A stretch of DNA of 64,000 bases. Source: Verrucomicrobiota bacterium (GTDB lineage Bacteria > Verrucomicrobiota > Verrucomicrobiia > Chthoniobacterales > JAFAMB01). The position numbers and the translations under genes were made by a program. Shown one piece after another: positions 36,263-43,592 of this stretch; position 1 is the first letter of the stretch; every line of letters begins with the position of its first letter. The DNA lies in contig JAFBAP010000116.1 in the NCBI GenBank assembly GCA_019247695.1, forward strand, positions 1 to 64,000. Direction: 5' to 3'. The notes under the pieces are model-generated. The model was not told where the DNA came from. It searched no databases and saw nothing but the letters and a program-made list of their open reading frames with translations.

Positions 36263-37282
36263 TCAGTAGTAATTGGGAAGCTCCCCGTGAGCTTTCAAAC
36301 GATGGTACGCCTGGGACAGGCTTTGCCGCGGCTCGATGCCTGTCTGGATCGCTTGTTCGTATTCGCGCATCCAGAGGGCTTTCTGGCCGAATGCGCGTAG
36401 CCAATCCAGAACCACATACAGGAGGACTTCCTGGTTGGTTGCCGCGTAGTGGAGCCTCAGAAAACCGATCGCTTTTTCGTAGTCGGACAGTTTCGCGTAG
36501 GCCAGAAAGCCGAACTCTGCCAATCGGTTGCGTTGCTCGCGAGAATGGTACGCCTGCGCCCCGTCCCATGCCCGGCGGCCCGGGGCCTCTTCGGAGACCG
36601 GGTCGGGTCGAGCATACAGCCCCGCCGCCTGTTCGATTGCCTGTTCCAGGCTCTCCGGCGTCCGCAGGCGATTGATCAAGACTCGTGCCAGGTAGGAACC
36701 GAGCGTCTCGCGACTTAACTCACTGTCGATCACGAGGCGCAGGCCCTCCCCGATAAATTCGTGCAGCTCCAGGTGTTCCGCCTTCAAGCCCAGAACAGCA
36801 TCCAGAAACTCCGTTTGCGTGATGCCCACTGATTGAAACGCATCATTGGTGTTGAACAGCGCGTAATCACACGCGTAGCAGAGCATCCGGTACAGCCGTT
36901 CGAGCAAATCGCTTGCTTGCTCAAGGTTGGTCCGGTCGCTAACGGCCGCATTGATCTCCTTGAAAAAGCGCTTGGCTTTGAAACGCCATTTCGGCCGTTC
37001 TGATTTGGGCACGTGCCGGTTGGGGGCGAAATAGTTCTGCGCGTAAGCATCGCTTAAAAACTGTTCGAGTTCCGCGGCGAGCGCATCAATGTCTACCGGT
37101 TGCGCTTGAGCCTTGGCCTGCTTGGTGCGGCTACCGGCGGCGGTGGGGTTATTCAGCAGTTCGTCGATGCCTAAGCCTTCTCGCGTTTTAGGAGGCAACG
37201 CCCGGTAAATTTCCACCAGGACACGCTTCGTATCGTCCGGCGACATGCGTTCGAGCAGGGTGCGCAGTTCGGAAATTTTCAT
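36263..37282 (-). CDS. Hypothetical protein, DUF6155-like
   Basis: 339 residues, mostly alpha-helical. The N-terminus (MKISELRTLLERMSPDDTKR, then VLVEIYRALPP) recalls the start of the DUF6155 family, but I hold this loosely. It contains repeated helical pairs (DLLERLYRMLCYACDYALFN, GFLAYAKLSDYEKAIGFLRL) as in TPR-like folds. No enzymatic motif is seen. It is followed downstream by GACCTGTCCC-type repeats and lies opposite the HU-like gene. Confidence 0.5.
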   Translation of the reverse strand: MKISELRTLLERMSPDDTKRVLVEIYRALPPKTREGLGIDELLNNPTAAGSRTKQAKAQAQPVDIDALAAELEQFLSDAYAQNYFAPNRHVPKSERPKWRFKAKRFFKEINAAVSDRTNLEQASDLLERLYRMLCYACDYALFNTNDAFQSVGITQTEFLDAVLGLKAEHLELHEFIGEGLRLVIDSELSRETLGSYLARVLINRLRTPESLEQAIEQAAGLYARPDPVSEEAPGRRAWDGAQAYHSREQRNRLAEFGFLAYAKLSDYEKAIGFLRLHYAATNQEVLLYVVLDWLRAFGQKALWMREYEQAIQTGIEPRQSLSQAYHRLKAHGELPNYY

Positions 37283-38287
37283 CTCGATCCTTTTGGGCCG
37301 GCATCAGCTTACGCGCCTTGCGGGCCGGAGCAACGAGACCGGTCCTGGGCGTGACCCAGGCGTGCAGCCAGAACAGGTCCGTGTTCTCTCTCCCCCCGGA
37401 CCTGTCCCCGCTCGAGCCACCCGGGGGCGCGTTTCGGGGCAGGAACGTCCTCGGGCCGGCAGTGGTTTTGGCGAAGGCTTGTCGCCAGGACACCGAGCGC
37501 GTCAGGGCGGGTCCGGCGTGGGTAAGGCGGGCACAAGGCGGACCTGTCCCCTTTCCTTGCGGGCCTGTCCCTTTCGGCCCGGGCCTGACCTGGCGCCTTC
37601 GAGACCTGTCCCTGTTTCTGTCGAGGTGTTTCGGGGGCACTTACGACCTGTCCCCATCGGCGCACCCTTGAGGTCTGTCCCTGTGGCACGCGACCTGTCC
37701 CCATCAGTATGCGTGTTGTGACCTGTCCCTGTTTTCGGCGCGGCCTTGGGGCCTGTCCCTGTTGGCGTGCCCAGGGGGTGTCGGCGCCGGAAGATGCCCT
37801 GTAGCTGGTTGAATCGCTCTTAGGCCGAACGGGCCGGAAGGCGATCTGATGGCCTGAAAGGCCAAAGGAACTTAGCCCAGGGTTTACCCTGGGTAACCGT
37901 CAAATCACGATCGAGCCCTGAAGGGCGGCAGAAGGCGTGGCTCACGGGTTCTGCCGCCCCTTCAGCAAATCCAACCCGGCGGGGCGGGTGTTTGTTAGGG
38001 AGGGCGTACAGGCGTGACGTCTTAGGAGGGCTGATTCGGGGGGGAAACGCCTTCTCAGGGTGGAAACCTGGGCTAAGTTCCTTTGGCCCTTCAGGCCATC
38101 AGATCGCCTTCCGGCCCGTTGAGCCCAGACCGTTTATACGGTTTAATAGGTGTAACGCCGGCAGGGTACCTGGGAAGGAAAATAAGATTTTACCTCAATG
38201 GCCGTCGAAATGGTATCAGTTCAAGCCGTATCGCGTTCCGTACCAAGGGCGCGGAGAATGTCAGGAGAGCGGCCTGAAGCCAAGAAG
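37283..38287. repeat. Repeat-dense intergenic zone: GACCTGTCCC cluster and TAGCCCAGGG element pieces
   Basis: From about 37398 to 37765 the word GACCTGTCCC or a one-base variant occurs about nine times (for example near 37398, 37541, 37562, 37611, 37647, 37671, 37693, 37721 and 37749). From 37772 the sequence CAGGGGGTGTCGGCGCCGGA begins a stretch shared in reverse with 41.5 kb, then GGCCTGAAAGGCC and TTAGCCCAGGGTTTACCC. From 38063 to 38216 a second partial copy ends in CGTCGAAATGGTAT. Short open frames here are repeat products, not genes. Confidence 0.75.
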
Positions 38288-38532
38288 TCAATGGCCGGTT
38301 TCCAAACCGGTGCGAAATGCACGCCGGGCCTGCTGCCATGAACGGATAGCCACGCAACGTTCGAGCAGCGCAACGTCGAGGTCCGGCAACCGCCGGCTCC
38401 GCGGGACCGCTTCGTAGGCGGTACCGTCATCGCGCCGGACGAAAATTTCAACCCATCGGCAGTCCGCTCCGGACGAAGCAGCGGCGCCAACGCCCGCAAC
38501 GCTTCTTCGCCTGTCAGTAGCTCGACGACCAT
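38288..38532 (-). pseudogene. Frameshifted short gene, Uma2-like C-terminus
   Basis: Two frames complement each other. The first frame starts MVVELLTGEEALRALAPLLR and then loses its protein-like character. From the same point a second frame reads RWVEIFVRRDDGTAYEAVPR, then SRRLPDLDVALLERCVAI and WQQARRAF. The second part resembles the end of Uma2 (DUF820) type putative endonucleases (PRSRxLPDLDxxLLE). A single-base indel near 38455 would join them. The family identity is tentative; the frame break is seen directly. Confidence 0.4.
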
Positions 38533-38634
38533 GCGACCATGCTACGCAGTGCCTCGGATCCGGCAACGGACGAATTGCCGGCCGCGCCCGAAACGATGCA
38601 AAGACCAGAGCCACCCGATGACCGCCTTCCAACC

Positions 38635-39204
38635 ATGAACTACCAAACCCTTATCACCAAGGTCCTCGACGAGAACCGGCAGGTTCTTGAGGCCGTCAAT
38701 CCCGAGGACGTTGATCGCTTTATCCAGGAGATACTCCAGGCAAAAACCGTCCACCTCTACGCCATGGGGCGCATGCAACTCTCGGTCCGGGCCTTCGCCA
38801 TGCGACTCAAGCACATGGGAATCGACACTTACATCGTTTACGACACGACGAGCCCGCGAATCGGTCCGGGAGATTTACTCATCGACCATTGCGCGGTGAC
38901 AAACGTCGAACTGAACGTCGTTCGCCTGGCCAAGGCAGCCGGTGCGAGAATCGTCCTGCTCACCGCTCACCCGGAGAATGAGCACGGACAACTCGCGGAC
39001 CTTTGCGTCCGCGTGCCCGGACAAATCTTCGGGGGACCGCAGGAAGTGCCCTCGATCCAACCGATGGCTTCGTTGCTTGAGCAGGCGCTCGTTCTGTTCA
39101 CCGACATCGTCGTGATGCTGCTGATGGAACGAAAAGGGGTATCGCCGCAAGCGATGCAGGAGAACCATACTAACCTTGAAGGACTCCCCCATTCATTCGC
39201 CTGA
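38635..39204 (+). CDS. hxlB: SIS-domain sugar isomerase, 6-phospho-3-hexuloisomerase-like
   Basis: 189 residues, the size of 6-phospho-3-hexuloisomerase. The SIS fold is visible as VHLYAMGRMQLSVRAFAMRL, TYIVYDTTSPRIGPGDLLID, ARIVLLTAHPENEHGQLADL and PMASLLEQALVLFTDIVVML. The enzyme converts 3-hexulose-6-phosphate to fructose-6-phosphate in the ribulose monophosphate pathway. A hexulose-phosphate synthase gene is not present in this window, so the physiological role is inferred. The ATG at 38635 is preferred to one at 38539 that adds an unmatched tail. Confidence 0.8.
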   Translation: MNYQTLITKVLDENRQVLEAVNPEDVDRFIQEILQAKTVHLYAMGRMQLSVRAFAMRLKHMGIDTYIVYDTTSPRIGPGDLLIDHCAVTNVELNVVRLAKAAGARIVLLTAHPENEHGQLADLCVRVPGQIFGGPQEVPSIQPMASLLEQALVLFTDIVVMLLMERKGVSPQAMQENHTNLEGLPHSFA

Positions 39205-39588
39205 TCCCAAGCCGTGAACCGGATCAAATCACATGAGCGCAGGCTGAAACGGGTGCGGCAAGCCGGCGGCCGGCAACTCTACGGGGCACCGTAAGCGCCG
39301 CATGGGAATCAACCGAAGCGAAAGGGGAGTCACTTAACGGGCCGCCCCCGATGTGACGTCATTTGCATCTTATTTGCATCTTTAATGAGGGACCGGCTAA
39401 CCCCGAGATGAACCTACCCGTGTTTCCGTTTCCTTTGAGGCCGGATTCCGGTGCGAATGGCCGCGCTCAGGTGAAAAGCGCAGCCCCGGCTGCGGGGGTA
39501 GCGGCAAGGTACTTACCGCTTGCCTCTGCGCGAGCAGGCGAGTTTTCGCCGGTTGGCGGACGGGCGCACCGGTTCCTATTCCCTTATT
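39205..39588. other. Intergenic region holding a matrixin tail remnant
   Basis: At 39259-39294 the sequence matches the 3' end of the matrixin-like gene at 32.8 kb: GCCGGCGGCCGGCAACTCTA... encodes AGGRQLYGAP then stop, against SGGQHLYGTP and stop, 31 of 36 bases identical in the aligned block. Nothing upstream looks like the rest of a protease. Elsewhere there is a doubled ATTTGCATCTT word near 39360. No intact gene is seen. Confidence 0.5.
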
Positions 39589-39963
39589 TTATTTCTCTTC
39601 CTTCCCTTTGGGAAAGTACCTCACGCCAGCCATTCCCTGAAAGTGCTCATCTTGAGTCCACAACGTTGCCCGGTGGAGCTGCGCGGTAGCGTAGATCAGA
39701 CTATCAGCCAGAGGAAGCGGGATGCGCGCAGCGGCCAATGCCAAGGGTGGCTCGATATCCACGACTGTGCCTTGCGCCAGCAGCCCGTACACTTCGAGTG
39801 CGGCATCCTCACCCCGCTCCCGGTAAACTTTCTTGAACAGTTCGTAGATGACGATGACCGGCACGATCAGGCTGGCCGTTTTCTCAATGGGCTCGGCAAA
39901 GCGTTCCGCCCACTCCGAGCCGGTGAGGTACTCGAGCCAAGCCGAGGAATCTACTACATTCAT
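39589..39963 (-). CDS. vapC: PIN-domain ribonuclease toxin, VapC family
   Basis: 124 residues of a PIN domain. The acidic residues expected for metal binding are visible: Asp in NVVDSSAWLEYL, Glu in IVIYELFKKV, Asp in PLADSLIYATA and Asp in LWTQDEHFQG. VapC toxins cleave RNA, often initiator tRNA, and are held inactive by VapB. It overlaps the antitoxin gene by four bases (ATGA), the usual coupling. The tail FPKGKEEK is a little short but normal. Confidence 0.9.
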   Translation of the reverse strand: MNVVDSSAWLEYLTGSEWAERFAEPIEKTASLIVPVIVIYELFKKVYRERGEDAALEVYGLLAQGTVVDIEPPLALAAARIPLPLADSLIYATAQLHRATLWTQDEHFQGMAGVRYFPKGKEEK

Positions 39964-40166
39964 AGCCGGTCCGAGTCGCGCTCGATAGTGGTGTCCAGGC
40001 CCTTTAGAAAACCACGCAATTCCGCCGGCTTACGCAGGGGTAGAAATTCCACACGGCCGTTATACTCGATTACCTGGAGTTTCATGCCCGGCCGCAATCC
40101 AAGTCGGGCACGAACCGCACGCGGGATAACGACTTGAAATTTCGACGATAAAGTCACCGTTGCCAC
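39960..40166 (-). CDS. vapB: AbrB/SpoVT-type antitoxin, VapB family
   Basis: 68 residues. The N-terminal swapped-hairpin DNA-binding domain reads MATVTLSSKFQVVIPRAVRA, then RLGLRPGMKLQVIEYNG, the standard AbrB pattern (SKFQVVIP). The C-terminal tail (LRGFLKGLDTTIERDSDRL) should wrap the toxin. As the first gene of the pair it would repress its own promoter; an inverted repeat ATGGCC/GGCCAT with a six-base spacer at 40217-40234 is a possible operator. Confidence 0.9.
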   Translation of the reverse strand: MATVTLSSKFQVVIPRAVRARLGLRPGMKLQVIEYNGRVEFLPLRKPAELRGFLKGLDTTIERDSDRL

Positions 40167-40216
40167 GTTCGCAGAAGGTTAATCATCCTTCTTATCGATG
40201 CAATACGCGTTCTACC

Positions 40217-40234
40217 ATGGCCATCGACGGCCAT
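40217..40234. promoter_or_regulatory. Possible vapBC operator
   Basis: ATGGCC, six-base spacer, GGCCAT lies about 50 bases upstream of the vapB ATG. Antitoxins of this family usually bind such palindromes to autoregulate. The same bases partly resemble a terminal part of the MITE-like elements, so the match may have another origin. Confidence 0.35.
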
Positions 40235-40379
40235 TCCGGAGCCGGCGGCCGGCCAGGGCGCATACCGGATCGTAGGTGATTACTCTCTCTTGGCCGCTCG
40301 AAGAGGCGGGGTTCGACTTGAACAGGCGACCGAGGTCTCGCTGAGCCTTATTCAACGCTTATGAACCCCGGGGATGTCC

Positions 40380-41000
40380 TCAACGCTCCGGCGCCCCGGA
40401 AGAAAGGCGATCGATCAACGCCTGAACCCGCGCGCGTGCGGCGGCCCGCCGCTGGGCCAACTCCGTCTTTTGATCCGGGGTCAACAAGGCTTCCATCTTC
40501 GCCTCAAGCTTCGCGCGCTGCACTTCTTGGGCTGCGAAGGCCGAACCCAAAGCCTGGCCGGCCGACCCGATTGCCTGCGCGTCATCCGGGTTGTTCAGCA
40601 CTGCCTGGCGCAAAGCTTCCTGCGCTTTCAAAACGGCCAACCGGGCTTGCCGAAGTCCCGGCCGGGCGCCGGCGAGAATCCGCCGTACCTCCGGGCGCTG
40701 GGCGTCCGTCAAGGTTAACCCTTCCAAAAAGGGCGCGCCTCCCAACCCCCCGCCCAAATTGCCGTGTCCGGGCCCCGGCGGTCCTCCCGGCCCGCCCCGC
40801 GGCCGCCGGGGCCCGCCGGGAGTTTGGCCTTCAGGCTGCTCCGGAACGCCTTGCCCCCCGCCCGGTTCGACCGCAGGCGGCGTCTCGGCCGGCCCCTGCG
40901 GGGGCGGTGGCGCTTCCTGCGCCCGTCCGCCCACGGTTAAAAAAAGGAGCGCCGCACAAACGACGCCCAAACGCTCGCGTTTAAACAAAGGAGTGACCAT
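40380..41000 (-). CDS. Secreted Spy/CpxP-like protein with Pro/Gly-rich linker
   Basis: 206 residues. A signal peptide (ERLGVVCAALLFLTVGGRAQ) is followed by about 60 residues rich in Pro and Gly (PRRPRGGPGGPPGPGHGNLG), then a helical domain with two LTxxQ-type motifs: GLTLTDAQRPEVRRI and ALLTPDQKTELAQRR. That arrangement is typical of Spy/CpxP periplasmic chaperone-like proteins involved in envelope stress. The long low-complexity linker is unusual for the classic chaperones but common in Verrucomicrobia-like relatives. Confidence 0.7.
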   Translation of the reverse strand: MVTPLFKRERLGVVCAALLFLTVGGRAQEAPPPPQGPAETPPAVEPGGGQGVPEQPEGQTPGGPRRPRGGPGGPPGPGHGNLGGGLGGAPFLEGLTLTDAQRPEVRRILAGARPGLRQARLAVLKAQEALRQAVLNNPDDAQAIGSAGQALGSAFAAQEVQRAKLEAKMEALLTPDQKTELAQRRAAARARVQALIDRLSSGAPER

Positions 41001-41257
41001 TTAGCCTCAAGGTACACACCCCCGATGAAGATTCCGAACTTTTCACCAAGGCTGCTGAGCACCATCCGGGCGCGCTCCGCCAGTGCTCCTTGGACGTTGC
41101 CTGACACCCGGTCCCAGCCGGTGCGTTGAAACAGGCTGCATGAGGGGCCGAAACGGACCTGTCCCCAATGGGGTTATTCGTGGCATGGGGACAGGTCGCT
41201 TACCGGCCGCCGTTCGGACCTGTCCCTATGAGCGACTCAAAGGTGCCGGGTAGCTTC
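41001..41257. repeat. Intergenic region with GACCTGTCCCC inverted repeat
   Basis: Perfect 11-base arms GACCTGTCCCC (41156-41166) and GGGGACAGGTC (41187-41197) form a hairpin with a 20-base loop; a third copy GACCTGTCCC sits at about 41216. This is the same word as in the 37.4-37.8 kb cluster and has the form of a REP-like sequence. No gene is seen. Confidence 0.75.
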
Positions 41258-41563
41258 ATACCATTTCGACGGCCATGAAGATAAAATCTTGACTGCCTTC
41301 CCAGGTGCCCTGCCGGCTTTATACCTATTAGACTGTATAACGGGTCTAGGCGATCGTGATTTGACGGTCACCCAGGGTAAACCCTGGGCTAGGTTCTTTT
41401 GGCCCTTCAGGCCATCAAACGCCCCTTCGGGGCTGAAACCCGCTCGAAATTCCACCAAGATAACTGTCTGAATGGTGTATGACCGATTCAACCAGCTACG
41501 GAGCATCCTCCGGCGCCGACACCCCCTGAGCGACATTCTACCGAGAAACTGTCTGAATGGTAT
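41258..41563 (-). repeat. MITE-like element, composite copy
   Basis: Read on the minus strand, an outer end (ATACCATTCAGACAGTT, ending at 41563) leads into a block CAGGGGGTGTCGGCGCCGGA shared with 37.8 kb, then a second start of the same kind (at 41480) leads into TTATCTTGGTGGAATTTC, the GGCCTGAAGGGCC and TAGCCCAGGG hairpins and a right end CGTCGAAATGGTAT at 41258. It looks like one element inserted beside or into another. Confidence 0.7.
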
Positions 41564-41630
41564 CACACCCTTGCAGGTGCTACACTCTTTGCGGGCCGCC
41601 TGGAGGCCACCCGGAGCCAAACCCCGCCCC

Positions 41631-41891
41631 ATGGTCCCTTCGTCTTCTCCTGATGCGCCCCGCTTTACGCCCAAGCAAGGGCAGTATCTGGCGTTTATCT
41701 ACGCCTACACGCGCGTGATGGGGCGGCCGCCAGCCGAAGCCGACATGCAGCGCCACTTCGGCGTCAGCCCGCCGACTGTTCACCAGATGATCCTGACCCT
41801 GGAGCGCGCGGGGCTGATTCGACGGCGACCCGGCGTCGCTCGCAGCATCGAAGTACTGATTGCTCCCGAATCGCTGCCAATTCTGCGTTGA
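41631..41891 (+). CDS. Winged-helix DNA-binding protein, LexA N-domain-like
   Basis: 86 residues. APRFTPKQGQYLAFIYAYTR, then GRPPAEADMQRHFGVSPP and TVHQMILTLERAGLIRRRPG match the LexA-type winged helix (PTxxQ-like start, recognition helix SPPTVHQMILTLE, wing RRRPGVARS). It lacks the LexA protease domain, so it is probably a stand-alone repressor or accessory regulator. The frame is open upstream into the repeat element; the ATG at 41631 is chosen because the upstream part is repeat-derived. Next to toxin-antitoxin remnants. Confidence 0.7.
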   Translation: MVPSSSPDAPRFTPKQGQYLAFIYAYTRVMGRPPAEADMQRHFGVSPPTVHQMILTLERAGLIRRRPGVARSIEVLIAPESLPILR

Positions 41892-41986
41892 TCCGACCTC
41901 GAGCATCCTCAATGAACGCGAGATGGTGAAATGAAAGCAGGGCGGTGATGGGTGAGCTACCGGGCTATTTATTTGAACCGATCGGA

Positions 41987-42229
41987 ATGAATGACTATTT
42001 TGCACGGATGATCCTTGAGCGGTATCCCGCGCTCCGGCGCCTTTCGCCTGCGGAGAAGCTCGCCCTGGTTACGGAGCTATGGGACGACTTGGCCGCCCAC
42101 CCGGCTGACGCGCCAGTCTCACCGGAGCATTTGGCCGAGCTTGACCGGCGCATGGAGGATTACCGCAACGGCCCGTCACAGGTAACCACGTGGGAAGCCA
42201 TTAAGGAGCGCATTCTCGGCTCCCGGTAG
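41987..42229 (+). CDS. Addiction-module antitoxin-like protein (Unstab_antitox type)
   Basis: 80 residues from this ATG (MNDYFARMILERYPALRRLS). The core LSPAEKLALVTELWDDLAAH, then SPEHLAELDRRMEDYRNGPS and TTWEAIKERI is the family pattern of short antitoxins paired with ParE/RelE toxins. The stop codon is immediately followed by the ATG of the toxin-like gene. An ATG 14 codons earlier is possible. Autoregulation is expected from the family; no operator is obvious. Confidence 0.75.
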   Translation: MNDYFARMILERYPALRRLSPAEKLALVTELWDDLAAHPADAPVSPEHLAELDRRMEDYRNGPSQVTTWEAIKERILGSR

Positions 42230-42499
42230 ATGGCTGAGCTCATCTTTCTCCTCTCCGCCTACATCGATATCCAGCAGGCCTACAACGTTTACAAGGAGTA
42301 TCAGGTGGGCCGGGGTGCGATTTTCACGCGACATTTGGACGTGGCTTTTGGCCATTTGCGAATGTTTCCGGAGATCGGACCGTTATTTCACGGCAATTAC
42401 CGCCGGCTGCTGGTGCCCCGCTTCCCTTATGGGACAATTTTGGCCGCGAGCCCAGTGATGAACGCAAATCCTTTGGCACTCAAGAGGTTGAACAGTAGG
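42230..42499 (+). pseudogene. Truncated ParE/RelE-type toxin
   Basis: The ORF starts well: AELIFLLSAYIDIQQAYNVY, then FTRHLDVAFGHLRMFPEIGP and NYRRLLVPRFPYGTIL match the first two thirds of ParE toxins up to the RRxLVxRFPYG motif. After that the family needs a beta strand and a catalytic-edge end (IVVxAVLDxRQ), but the sequence turns into unrelated text. An internal loss or frameshift after codon about 65 is inferred, so the toxin is probably inactive. The open frame itself continues to 42643 without family features. Confidence 0.65.
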
Positions 42500-42576
42500 C
42501 GTCCACGATCTGGGCCGAAGTCAACGCTTACCGGTACACTGCACTGTGGGAACGATCCGCTGGCTTACTATCCTTG

Positions 42577-43545
42577 CTACCGCAGAAAGGCTCCGAACCG
42601 TTCTTTTCGATGCCATTCCAGCGCTTCCGGGTGCGGCCGGTAGAGATTCTCTTTTGGAAGCAGAATGCTTCTTCCTTCCGCATCGATGATCGGAAAAAGC
42701 TGATAGCTCGCGTTTCGTGCTTCCGGGTGGATGATGACCTCGTACTGATCCGAGATCGTGAAAATGCCCCGGTCAAAAGCCCAATGGGCTGTGCGGGATA
42801 AAGCCAGGCCGTTGCGGGGATCGTCAGGACCCCGATGCTCTTTGCCGATAATGTGGGCCGCTTCAGCCTCGATGTGAGGTCCATGCACGAACCGCTGGCC
42901 CGTTACGGAACAGGTGAACGCGTAGTTGCTCAACACAATTTCCCTGAAAACCGCTTCGCGTTTCTGGCGGCTCACCTGGTAAACGGCTCGGTTTTCCTGC
43001 ACCACTGCGGTCCATTCCTCCAGGCTCTCGAGTCTCAGCGCAGTTTCCAGTAAATCGTCGGAGAGTTCTTCCTGCCCGTACAGGTACCTGGAAACTTCTT
43101 CCACGTGCATGCCTCGGATTCGAAAAAGACCGGATTGCGATTCAAAAGTTTCGATCAGCCCGAGCCCTGCAATGAGGTAAGTCGAGCCCTCACGATCCAT
43201 TTTGCTCGTGACCTGGCGAAAAACCAGGACCGGCTCGCGGTCTTCGCTGCATCGCACCAGCGCTTGATTTGAGGAGATCTCGAGTCCTCCGGCCTTCGGG
43301 CTGTAAAGCATCGTCCAGCTACGATCAAAGAGGTACTCGATCCTGTCCGTGTAAGGGCTGGACAGCATCGACGTAATCGAAAGCGCGTGGCTTGACCAGT
43401 GCGGCTTGTAGATACCTTCGGCAAACGGATGGAGGATGTGGCCGAAGCGTTCGGCGTCGCGCAGGACGCGGGCCGGCTGGATCGTACCGAAAAGCGGTGC
43501 AACCCGCCGGAAGATGCCGATTCGTTGATCACGTTCACCAGCCAA
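42577..43545 (-). CDS. HNH endonuclease (HNH_2 type), second gene of putative defence operon
   Basis: 322 residues, probable TTG start with AGGAGGGGAG about 13 bases upstream. The C-terminal HNH domain (about residues 225-265) reads EAEAAHIIGKEHRGPDDPRN, then GLALSRTAHWAFDRGIFTI, with the His-Ile, Asn-Gly and His-x-x-Phe-Asp elements of HNH_2. The N-terminal 200 residues contain SSPYTDRIEYLFDRSW and RGMHVEEVSRYLYG and have no named domain; they may sense DNA or partner protein. It begins 47 bases after the end of the helicase-nuclease gene on the same strand, so the two are probably one operon. Confidence 0.8.
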   Translation of the reverse strand: MAGERDQRIGIFRRVAPLFGTIQPARVLRDAERFGHILHPFAEGIYKPHWSSHALSITSMLSSPYTDRIEYLFDRSWTMLYSPKAGGLEISSNQALVRCSEDREPVLVFRQVTSKMDREGSTYLIAGLGLIETFESQSGLFRIRGMHVEEVSRYLYGQEELSDDLLETALRLESLEEWTAVVQENRAVYQVSRQKREAVFREIVLSNYAFTCSVTGQRFVHGPHIEAEAAHIIGKEHRGPDDPRNGLALSRTAHWAFDRGIFTISDQYEVIIHPEARNASYQLFPIIDAEGRSILLPKENLYRPHPEALEWHRKERFGAFLR

Positions 43546-43592
43546 CGACGCACCAACCTCCCCTCCTATATTTCAGGAGGTTCAACACACCA

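Noticed and set aside
37283-37770. Regularly spaced GACCTGTCCC words as a possible CRISPR array
   Set aside because: Words are about 10 bases, spacing varies from 20 to over 100 bases, and no cas gene is in the window.
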